Part shown: piece after piece, positions 1-7,613 of the stretch
Layout of the letters: each line of letters opens with the position of its first letter
How positions within the stretch are numbered: the first letter of the stretch is position 1
NCBI RefSeq assembly: GCF_001904725.1
Contig: NZ_MRCE01000033.1
Coordinates: 1-64,000, forward strand
DNA: 64,000 bases
Origin: Phormidium ambiguum IAM M-71
GTDB taxonomy: Bacteria; Cyanobacteriota; Cyanobacteriia; Cyanobacteriales; Aerosakkonemataceae
Direction of reading: 5' to 3'
Program-made: the position numbers and the translations under genes
Notes under the pieces: generated by a model
What the model saw: the letters and a program-made list of their open reading frames with translations, nothing else
The model's database searches: none
Told to the model about the DNA's origin: nothing

Positions 1-148
1 AAAACTAGTTATTTTGTACTACCTCTGGAATTTCAAAATGGGAATTAATACTCTATTTATTTCAAAATGAGAATTGCTGCTTTCTTTGGTTTACGGGATC
101 ACAGGATTTAAGATTGCTCGTGTAGAACCAATTACACAAGAATAGGAC

Positions 149-208
149 TGTACGTTGTTGCGCTAAAGCGCAAAAGAAAGGCACCCAAGCGCAACAACGT
201 ACCTTTTT
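149..208 (+). terminator. Long inverted repeat with T-run
   Basis: A perfect 15-base inverted repeat (GTACGTTGTTGCGCT at 150-164 and its complement at 188-202) encloses a 23-base loop and is followed by CTTTTT. This fits an intrinsic terminator of a plus-strand gene lying left of the window. A nested, mutually exclusive hairpin (TTGCGC-TAAA-GCGCAA) shares the left arm. Positions 1-253 otherwise show only an imperfect direct repeat, TTTCAAAATG followed by GGAATT or AGAATT, near 31-75. Confidence 0.5.
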
Positions 209-253
209 AAATGTGCCAGTTGCGTAAGTCATGATTTTTTTAGTGAACTAGTA

Positions 254-1588
254 TTAAGGTAGAGGGTGATTAGCAAAATGTTGATATTTAGCATCGATTT
301 GAGTAGCTTTTCGAGCAATTAAATTAAAGAATAAATTAGCGAGTTTCAGTTGCCGAAAAATCTGTTGAGGATCGGAAAGATGGGTTTTTGGTAATTTTTG
401 TCCCATTTCTTTAAAAACTAGTCCTAGTGGGACATTAATTTGGTCTTGCAGTTGCAAATAACGGGCAAATAAAGGAGCATAAGCAGTCATTAGCGAACCA
501 ACACCTCCTCTTGCTTGTCCCCAACCGATGTAATACAAACCTTTATAATCATCAAGAAACGCACCAGCATAACATTGAACAACTGCACCAGAAACTCGCT
601 GAAGTTCTTGGGGAAGAAAGGGATAGGAAACGTGATAGCCAGTAGCACAAACAATTAAATCAAATTTTTCACAAGTGCGATCGACAAATTCAACCTCATC
701 TCCCTTAAGTTGACTTACAGCAGGTTTAGGAATTATTCGACCATGTTTAATATAATAAGGAACTTCATTATTTAAAGTTGGGTGCTTCTCAAAAATTCGA
801 TACTTTGGTTCAGCTAAACCATAGTGTTCATGTTTACCAAAGGTTAAGCGAATAATCCCATAAGCCATTAATCTCTGATACCATTCAGGCATCCACCATT
901 TAATTAGATCGGCTATGGGAATTCCGGCAAAACTTTTCGGAATAAACCACACCGATTCTCTCATACTTAAAACAGATTTTACCCCCACGCGAGCCGCTTC
1001 TGCGGCAATATCGCAAGCTGAATTTCCCCCACCAATAACTAACACTCGTTTCCCAACAAGTTGTTCGGGTTTTTTGTAATCTTTAGAATGGATAATTTCC
1101 CCGTTAAACTCTCCTTTAAATTCCGGGAATCTTTTGCACCAATGATGCCCATTACAGAGTAGAATTCCTTTATAAATCCTTTGTTCTCCATCCGCAAAAG
1201 TAACTTCCCAAAGGTTATTTTCTATTGGTCTTACATAACTAACACTCCGATTTAATTCAATATTTTGCCGCAATTCAAAGCGATCGACAAAAGCATTAAG
1301 ATAATCCCGCATTTGTTGTGCGCTGGGAAAATCAGGATAATCCTTTGGCATGGGGAAATGAGTAAATTGAGTAATCCGGCGCGATGAAATGATATGTGCT
1401 GTTTGATAAACGCCGTGATACCAATTACCACCAATATCATCACTAGCATCTACTTGATCGTAAGGAATATTAGCAGCTTGGAGTCCTTGCGCCATACCCA
1501 ATCCGACAAAACCTGCGCCAATAATCAAATGCTTATTACTAGTATTAATTTTGGGTTTTGTTGCACCTAAATTAGTTACTTGTACCAC
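254..1588 (-). CDS. Flavin-containing monooxygenase (FMO/Baeyer-Villiger-like)
   Basis: This 444-residue protein is likely a FAD- and NADPH-dependent monooxygenase adding oxygen to a small organic or lipid-like substrate. It shows the N-terminal FAD site GAGFVG (24-29), the FMO signature FNGEIIHSKDY (161-171, FxGxxxHxxxY) and the NADPH-binding GGGNSA near 187-191. Length is normal for a bacterial FMO. It is the last gene of a minus-strand run; its start overlaps the end of the preceding SDR gene by 17 bases, which implies translational coupling. The substrate cannot be read from sequence. The closest functional analogy is the FMO-esterase-SDR gene group of the mycobacterial mymA type. Confidence 0.88.
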   Translation of the reverse strand: MVQVTNLGATKPKINTSNKHLIIGAGFVGLGMAQGLQAANIPYDQVDASDDIGGNWYHGVYQTAHIISSRRITQFTHFPMPKDYPDFPSAQQMRDYLNAFVDRFELRQNIELNRSVSYVRPIENNLWEVTFADGEQRIYKGILLCNGHHWCKRFPEFKGEFNGEIIHSKDYKKPEQLVGKRVLVIGGGNSACDIAAEAARVGVKSVLSMRESVWFIPKSFAGIPIADLIKWWMPEWYQRLMAYGIIRLTFGKHEHYGLAEPKYRIFEKHPTLNNEVPYYIKHGRIIPKPAVSQLKGDEVEFVDRTCEKFDLIVCATGYHVSYPFLPQELQRVSGAVVQCYAGAFLDDYKGLYYIGWGQARGGVGSLMTAYAPLFARYLQLQDQINVPLGLVFKEMGQKLPKTHLSDPQQIFRQLKLANLFFNLIARKATQIDAKYQHFANHPLP

Positions 1589-2396
1589 TTTTTAATCTCC
1601 GACTAAACTTTTCGCTAATCCAATCTAAAGACCAAGGGGCAAATCGTTTTAATAGTTGAACATTTTTCGCTATGGAATCGGGAAATACGTGCAATTGATT
1701 ACGGCTAATTCCTTGAATTGCTTGTTCGATTACTTTTACTGGATCGGTTGCTAAATTGTCAGGGAATTCATCAATTTCTTGGGCTAATGTTCCATATCGC
1801 GCAGATTTAAGAATAGGAGTGCGACTGAAAAAGGGATAAACTGCTGTTACTTTAACATTATAGTTTTTTACTTCGTCAAATAGTCCTTCGCTAAAGCCGC
1901 GTAACCCAAATTTACTAGTAGAATAATGGGCTAATCCTGCTGGTGCTGACCAACCTACTAGTGAGGAAATATTTACAATATGTCCTTTTTGCCGAGCAAT
2001 CATATCTGTTACGAAAAAGGTGCTTAATCGCATTGGTGCGAGTAAGTTTACTTGCATTAATATTTCCCATTTTTCTCTAGGGACTTCATCCATTCGCCCG
2101 AACAATCCTATTCCGGCATTGTTAATTAAAATATCAACGGGAATGCCGAGTGATTTAACTTGTTGGTAAAGGTTTTCGCATCCTTCAGAAGTGGAAAGGT
2201 CGGCGGATATACAAGCAATTACTTTTCCGGTGGTGACTTGAGATTTGATGATTTCGGCTTGTTTTTCTAGAACATTTTTATCTAAATCAGTGAGAATTAA
2301 TTGGCTATTTGCCATTAGTAACTGGCGAGTGAATTCCTGTCCGAAACCACCTGCTGCACCAGTAATTAGGATTACTGCTTCGCTTAGTTGAGTCAT
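1572..2396 (-). CDS. Short-chain dehydrogenase/reductase (SDR)
   Basis: This is a classical SDR of 274 residues that uses NAD(P)H to oxidise an alcohol or reduce a ketone. The Rossmann motif TGAAGGFG lies at 12-19, NNAG at 92-95, the catalytic serine near 144-145, and the Tyr158/Lys162 pair in YSTSK. The C-terminal tail is basic and could contact membrane. It sits between another SDR (44-base gap upstream) and the FMO (17-base overlap), so it probably works on the same substrate series. The exact substrate is unknown. Confidence 0.87.
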   Translation of the reverse strand: MTQLSEAVILITGAAGGFGQEFTRQLLMANSQLILTDLDKNVLEKQAEIIKSQVTTGKVIACISADLSTSEGCENLYQQVKSLGIPVDILINNAGIGLFGRMDEVPREKWEILMQVNLLAPMRLSTFFVTDMIARQKGHIVNISSLVGWSAPAGLAHYSTSKFGLRGFSEGLFDEVKNYNVKVTAVYPFFSRTPILKSARYGTLAQEIDEFPDNLATDPVKVIEQAIQGISRNQLHVFPDSIAKNVQLLKRFAPWSLDWISEKFSRRLKSGTSN

Positions 2397-2440
2397 TTGA
2401 TTTTAAATTTTCGATGTTAAATTGGCTGGCTTGGGCTAAA

Positions 2441-3409
2441 TTAAACTTTTGGCGATCGCACAACACTTAATAGTAACAGTGACCAAGGTACATTAATATT
2501 AGGGATCGACCATGAGTATTTTCGGAATCCGGGTAAAGCAAAGGGAATGAGAAATCTTAGCGATCGCAATGATACAGGTCGATCGCCATTTCGATCTACT
2601 AATCCATAATATTGGGCTAATTCAGCGACAATCTGCACTTTTCCAGTGCGACGCATGACATTTGAATCGGCGGCTAGGGCTGCAATTACCCGCCCTGTAA
2701 GCAAAGGAGTTTCCCAATTGTACCCCTCCGTAAATACAGAATTTTGCGGGTTTGTTGCTTCATTTTCCCGCATTTGAGCCGCTAAACGGATGATATTTTC
2801 AGTGCCAACAATTCCCGGCCAAATTGACAGTGAGGCGATGTTATGTGGTTTTAATTCTATTGCCATATCTGCGGCTAAGCGATCGCAAGCTGTCTTACCC
2901 ACAGTGTAGGGCACACCAAAAATGTAAGACAAACCACCCCAGGAAGAAATAGTACAAATTAATCCTTGCTGATGTTGCGTCATCATCCGCGCCGCAAATA
3001 TACTGGCAACATAATGACTCCGCAATCCAACGTTATTGCAAGCATCCCAAAAATTTGGTTCGGACTCCCAAAAACCTTTGCCAGAAGCATCTGCTATTGC
3101 TTGCACTCCTGAAAAAACATTATTCACCAAAATATCAAGTTTCCCCTGTTCATTTTGGATGCGTTCAAACAATAAACGGACTTGTTCATCATCGCTATGG
3201 TCTACTGGAATAGCAATACAATTTCCACCTGCGGCGTTAACAGCTGACTGAGTTTCTAACAAACTGCCGGAATTATCATTTGATTCTAAAGTGCGTCCTG
3301 TAATATATACAGTAGCACCTGCTTCACCAAGTCCCACTGCAATTCCTTTGCCTAGACCTCGCGTTGCACCCGTTACTAATGCTATTTTACCTTCCAGATA
3401 TTTGCTCAT
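2441..3409 (-). CDS. Short-chain dehydrogenase/reductase (DHRS1-like SDR)
   Basis: A second SDR of 322 residues in the same operon. It carries TGATRGLG (13-20), a variant NNVFSG in place of NNAG (96-101), a serine pair near 155-156 and Tyr168/Lys172. It is longer than the classical 250-residue type and its C-terminal segment (about 285-315) is hydrophobic. It resembles the SDR at 55216-56064 more than its operon neighbour: both have the GATVYxTGR segment and the NNxxxG variant. The upstream hydrolase ends only 11 bases away. Function inside the pathway is inferred from context. Confidence 0.86.
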   Translation of the reverse strand: MSKYLEGKIALVTGATRGLGKGIAVGLGEAGATVYITGRTLESNDNSGSLLETQSAVNAAGGNCIAIPVDHSDDEQVRLLFERIQNEQGKLDILVNNVFSGVQAIADASGKGFWESEPNFWDACNNVGLRSHYVASIFAARMMTQHQQGLICTISSWGGLSYIFGVPYTVGKTACDRLAADMAIELKPHNIASLSIWPGIVGTENIIRLAAQMRENEATNPQNSVFTEGYNWETPLLTGRVIAALAADSNVMRRTGKVQIVAELAQYYGLVDRNGDRPVSLRSLRFLIPFALPGFRKYSWSIPNINVPWSLLLLSVVRSPKV

Positions 3410-3420
3410 AAATTTGTGGT

Positions 3421-4653
3421 TTAATTAGACTTCAAAGCCCAAGCTAAAAAACGTTCGGTGTAATACAAAGCTAGTTGATTGCTGACTCCATTAAATACGG
3501 CATCAAAAGCGTGTTCTGCCCAAGGTATTTCTAACCATAATACTTGATTTCCAGATGTTTTTAATTGTTCATAAAGTTGCCGCCCGAATTTTGGTTTTAC
3601 TAAGTGATCTCGGCCTGCATAAACTAGTAATGTTGGGGGAAGATTCGGTTTAACATAATTAATAGGAGAAGCTTTTTGGTAAAGTTCTGGTAATTCTTCT
3701 GGTGTACCTCCTAAAAAATTTTCTAGCACGTTACGAGTGTTAATGGGATTGGGAAATGGTGGGTCATAGTATCCTTTGGTGAGGTTAACAGGCCCGTAGT
3801 AGTTTACCACTGCTTTTACTGGAATTGCATCTGGTTGATAAGCGGCTAGCATTGCTAGATGAGCACCTGCGGAACGTCCGAGAAGGGCAATTTGCGATCG
3901 ATCTACGTCTAATTTATCTGCATGAGTTTGAATATAATTTAATGCCGTTTTTACATCTTCCAACTGTATCGGAAATCGATATTTAGGTGCGTGACGATAA
4001 TCAATTGCTATGACTGTATAATCTTGACTTGCCATATAGGAACTAAACTTTTCGTCGTTGTTGGGAGTGCCACTGCGCCAAGATCCACCGTAAATCATAA
4101 TAATAGTTGGATATTTACCAGTTGCTAAAGGTCGGTATAAATTTAATGTGAGTTTTTCCCCATCAGGATTGGCAAAGGGAATTTGGCGATCGATCCGAAT
4201 TTTTGGTTGAGGAATTCCCCGAAAAACCTCTGCTAAAATGAATGGTTGGCGACGCATTTTCGTTTGTGCAGTTTGGGGAACTCGATCTAAATAATTCGCC
4301 CCCAAAACGGTTTGCATTTCGTTAGCGATTCGGGCATTGGCGTTGGGAAATTGCAGTAATGGAAGTGAACTGAGAAACAAACCAAGTACACTGGCAATTA
4401 GGGGGAGCTTGTACAACCAACTTTGATTTATTTTCAAGAGAGTTAAGATTAAAGCGATCGCATTTCCCCCGATCAACCAAGGGCTAACTTCTGGCGCGCC
4501 TACTCCCAAAGGTAACAGAAAAAAAGTTGGCGCAGGCAATACAATCCAAATACTAAGGAATAGAGTAATTGCACTCAACAACCAAGGAATAAACAGCGAT
4601 ATAGCTAGGGGAATTGTCCAAATACTTTTCTTTTTTAATCGATTATTTGCCAT
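3421..4653 (-). CDS. Membrane-anchored alpha/beta hydrolase (esterase/lipase-like)
   Basis: A 410-residue serine hydrolase of the hormone-sensitive-lipase/BD-FAE kind. Three hydrophobic stretches (about 13-37, 42-72, 84-101) anchor the N-terminus. The catalytic region has an oxyanion motif IYGGSW (188-192), the nucleophile elbow GRSAG with Ser261, Asp349 in AGRDH, and His381 in WAEHAF. It is the first gene of the minus-strand run hydrolase-SDR-SDR-FMO, so it probably supplies or removes an acyl group for that pathway. No signal peptide cleavage site is evident. The substrate is unknown. Confidence 0.85.
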   Translation of the reverse strand: MANNRLKKKSIWTIPLAISLFIPWLLSAITLFLSIWIVLPAPTFFLLPLGVGAPEVSPWLIGGNAIALILTLLKINQSWLYKLPLIASVLGLFLSSLPLLQFPNANARIANEMQTVLGANYLDRVPQTAQTKMRRQPFILAEVFRGIPQPKIRIDRQIPFANPDGEKLTLNLYRPLATGKYPTIIMIYGGSWRSGTPNNDEKFSSYMASQDYTVIAIDYRHAPKYRFPIQLEDVKTALNYIQTHADKLDVDRSQIALLGRSAGAHLAMLAAYQPDAIPVKAVVNYYGPVNLTKGYYDPPFPNPINTRNVLENFLGGTPEELPELYQKASPINYVKPNLPPTLLVYAGRDHLVKPKFGRQLYEQLKTSGNQVLWLEIPWAEHAFDAVFNGVSNQLALYYTERFLAWALKSN

Positions 4654-5063
4654 TTGCTGCTGTCCAGTTTTGCGATCTGAGGAATTAAGGGAAATATGCA
4701 GTGGTCTTGATTGCTTAGGATTTTAGATTGGCGGAAAGCCCTCGTTGAGGGTATCACGTATTTTAAACAATTCTATAAACTAAAACTCTTTGGAAATGAA
4801 TGCTAAACTCAATGAAGTTTCTCTCGGATTATTGACCCAAGAAATTTTAGATTTGATGTTGGTTCAGATCCCGCCCCTTGTGGGCAAAATAAATCTAAAA
4901 TCTCCAAGCTGTATTTCTCTAGGGGGCAGGAAATCTAAAATCCCAAATCTAAAATCTAAAATAAGTAAAATTTTCCCCGCTTGAAAAAACGTAGATTATA
5001 AACTTTAAGTGGAAATTAAATATGCGATCGCCGATCGATTCTCCAGCACGCTAGGTGAATTAG
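4654..5063. repeat. Non-coding gap with AAATCTAAAAT repeats
   Basis: The 410-base interval between the divergent hydrolase and sensor-kinase genes contains several near-identical copies of AAATCTAAAAT between 4891 and 4963, and an inverse copy near 4845. This is a short dispersed repeat style common in cyanobacterial intergenic DNA. The frame open from 4790 to 4984 is made largely of this repeat and is not called as a gene. Promoters of both flanking genes should lie here, but I see no convincing boxes. Confidence 0.5.
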
Positions 5064-7412
5064 GTGAAAGGGTTGCCTAAAATAAACACAAAACACAATT
5101 CCATAACTTTCGGCGGACAGGCACTTCCTCTCCGATGGCATTTAGTACTGCTCATCGTCGGGTCTTTGCTTCCGGTAGTCTTGTTTGCCGTGACGATCGT
5201 TTATAAACTCTCCGAGCAAGAGCAAGCAACATCAGAACGCCGCGCCCTTCTAGCCGCTCGTAACTTAGCATTAACAGTAGAACGGGAAATTGCTAGTACA
5301 TCTCGGACACTTCAAGCGTTAGCAACCTCCGAACAACTTGACCAAGGCGATTTCAAAACCTTTTACTCTCAGGCGAAGCGGGTCAAGCAAGCACAACCGA
5401 CTTGGTTAACTACTCTCCTCTTAACTCCCGACGGTCGCCAACTGGTCAATACTAGAATACCTTTTGGTAAGCCATTGCCATACGCGATCGACCTAAAAAG
5501 CTTGCGGCAGGTATCCCGAACGCATAAGTTAGTAGTGGGCAACCTCAACGTTGGACGACGGGGAAATCTTGGCTTCCCAGTTCGCGTTCCCGTACTCCGT
5601 AACGGCAAATTGCGCTACATCCTTACTGCCGTTATTACCCCAAAAGCCCTTGCTGGTGTTGTAGAAGAACAATCTCCCGTAGATGGAGAATGGACTCGCA
5701 CAGTAGTCGATCGGCGAGGTATTGTAGTCGCTCGCACTCGCAATGCCGAACGATTTGTAGGTAAGCGAGGAACACCATCTTTTCTGAAACGGATTGGAGA
5801 AAGCTTGGAAGGCGTGTACCGGGACACTACCTTGGAAGGACAGCGAGTATATGTTGCTTTTAGCCGGATCGATAGTTTGGGTTGGACAGTTGCCGTTACC
5901 GTCCCAGTAACGGTAATTCAAGGGCCTTCTCAAAAAGCGATGTGGCTGGTGATTTGGTCTGGTTTGCTATTACTATTGATTAGCACTACGGGTGCGATCG
6001 TCCTAGCACGGCAAATTTCTCGGAGCATTACTTTATCCGCCACCGCCGCCGAAGCTTTAGCGAAAGGAGAACGTCCGCAAATTGAACCTTCTCCAATTAA
6101 GGAAATCGCGTTATTAGGTAAATCTCTAGAATTTGCAGCTAATTTGCTATCCCAAAGAGAACGGGAATTAGCAGAAAATTTATTGCAAGCAGAAGCCGCC
6201 AGAGAAGAAGCGGAGGCAGCCAATCGGATTAAAGACGAATTTCTCGCTGTATTATCTCACGAGTTACGAACACCTCTAAATCCGATTCTCGGCTGGTCTA
6301 AATTACTTCGTAGTGGCAGATTAGATGCCACAAAAACTGATTATGCCTTAGAAACAATTGAGCGTAATGCTAAACTCCAAACTCAATTAATTGAGGATTT
6401 GTTAGATGTTTCTCGGATTTTACAAGGTAAATTGAGCCTGAAGATGATGAATATTGATTTAGCTTGGACAATTGAGGCAGCATTAGAAACAGTGCGTTTG
6501 GCTGCCCAAGCAAAATCAATTGAAATTAAAGTATTACTCGATCCGATCGATGGCAAAGTTTTAGGAGATATTGGTCGATTACAACAAATAGTTTGGAACT
6601 TAGTTTCTAATGCCGTAAAATTTACGCCAGAAAAAGGACAAATCGAGGTAAGATTACAGCAAGTTGCGGCACAGGAAAACAATTCAAACGGTGCTTCTTC
6701 ATCTGCTCAATCCTACGCTCAAATTACTGTTAGCGATAATGGCAAAGGCATTTCTCCCCAGTTTTTACCTCATGTATTTGAATATTTCCGGCAAGCAGAT
6801 TCAACCACCACTAGGGTATTTGGGGGATTAGGATTAGGATTAGCGATCGTGCGCCATTTAGTTGAATTACATGGGGGAACTGTTCGCGCCGATAGTCGTG
6901 GTGAAGGGCAAGGATCTACCTTTACAGTTCAACTACCTTTGCTGGAAAAACAGGAATTAAAACCAGAAATAAATCCCAGATTGGATCGTGCTTCATTGTC
7001 AATCAATAATTATCCCTTGGCTGATTTGAGAATTTTGTTAGTAGATGATGAAAAAGATGCACGAGATGTAGTTGAATTCATGCTTCAACAAGCAGGCGCA
7101 AAGGTAATTGTTGCCCAATCTGCAAAGGAAGCATTGACAGCTTTTTCGCAATCAAAAATAGATTTGCTCGTAAGTGATATTGGAATGCCTTTGATGAATG
7201 GCTATATGCTAATTCAGCAAATCCGAGCCATGCCAGCAGAACAGGGAGGTCAAGTACCAGCGATCGCACTAACTGCTTATGCTGGAGAAAGCGATCGCCA
7301 ACAAGCAATAGCAGCTGGATTTCAACAACATCTCTCTAAACCTATCGAATCAGAAGAGTTGATTAAAGCGATCGTCAATCTCATCAAATTTCCCTCAAAA
7401 CTCCCTACCTAA
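5064..7412 (+). CDS. Hybrid sensor histidine kinase/response regulator
   Basis: A 782-residue membrane sensor. The order is TM1 (about 24-46), a double-Cache-like periplasmic domain (about 50-285), TM2 (about 293-315), a HAMP-like linker and coiled coil (320-385), HisKA with phospho-acceptor His399 in SHELRTP, HATPase (N-box NLVSNAVKF, G-box DNGKGIS, GLGLGLA) and a C-terminal receiver domain with phospho-acceptor Asp705 in SDIGMP and Lys in LSKP. It begins with GTG; weak AGGTGA-like sequence lies just upstream. No separate regulator or output domain is adjacent, so the downstream partner is unknown. The ligand cannot be deduced. Confidence 0.92.
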   Translation: MKGLPKINTKHNSITFGGQALPLRWHLVLLIVGSLLPVVLFAVTIVYKLSEQEQATSERRALLAARNLALTVEREIASTSRTLQALATSEQLDQGDFKTFYSQAKRVKQAQPTWLTTLLLTPDGRQLVNTRIPFGKPLPYAIDLKSLRQVSRTHKLVVGNLNVGRRGNLGFPVRVPVLRNGKLRYILTAVITPKALAGVVEEQSPVDGEWTRTVVDRRGIVVARTRNAERFVGKRGTPSFLKRIGESLEGVYRDTTLEGQRVYVAFSRIDSLGWTVAVTVPVTVIQGPSQKAMWLVIWSGLLLLLISTTGAIVLARQISRSITLSATAAEALAKGERPQIEPSPIKEIALLGKSLEFAANLLSQRERELAENLLQAEAAREEAEAANRIKDEFLAVLSHELRTPLNPILGWSKLLRSGRLDATKTDYALETIERNAKLQTQLIEDLLDVSRILQGKLSLKMMNIDLAWTIEAALETVRLAAQAKSIEIKVLLDPIDGKVLGDIGRLQQIVWNLVSNAVKFTPEKGQIEVRLQQVAAQENNSNGASSSAQSYAQITVSDNGKGISPQFLPHVFEYFRQADSTTTRVFGGLGLGLAIVRHLVELHGGTVRADSRGEGQGSTFTVQLPLLEKQELKPEINPRLDRASLSINNYPLADLRILLVDDEKDARDVVEFMLQQAGAKVIVAQSAKEALTAFSQSKIDLLVSDIGMPLMNGYMLIQQIRAMPAEQGGQVPAIALTAYAGESDRQQAIAAGFQQHLSKPIESEELIKAIVNLIKFPSKLPT

Positions 7413-7423
7413 AAATACATAAC

Positions 7424-7516
7424 CAGAAGGAAAGGCAGAAGGCAGAAGGAAAGAAAGGTAAAAAGTAAAAATCCCCTTTCCCCTTTTTCCCCTTTCCCCT
7501 TTCCCCCTTTCCCCCT
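7424..7516. repeat. GGCAGAA heptamer array plus polypyrimidine tract
   Basis: Directly after the kinase stop codon lies CAGAAGG/GGCAGAA repeated DNA (7425-7450), followed by runs of CCCCTTT up to 7516. The same two-part layout recurs after the stop codons at 51186 and 53428 and, inverted, after 19917. It resembles the short tandemly repeated repetitive (STRR) sequences described in filamentous cyanobacteria. Confidence 0.7.
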
Positions 7517-7613
7517 ACGATTGTGTAACTAGTTATAATAGTCCCGATTGATGGGTTTATTTATCAAATATAACTTCACAAATCTTGTGATAATTTCTTA
7601 TTTTTCCTTAAAA

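Noticed and set aside
4790-4984. 64-codon plus-strand frame upstream of the hybrid kinase
   Set aside because: It is mostly a translation of AAATCTAAAAT repeats (KSPSC..KSKIPNLKSK), with no ribosome site or family resemblance.
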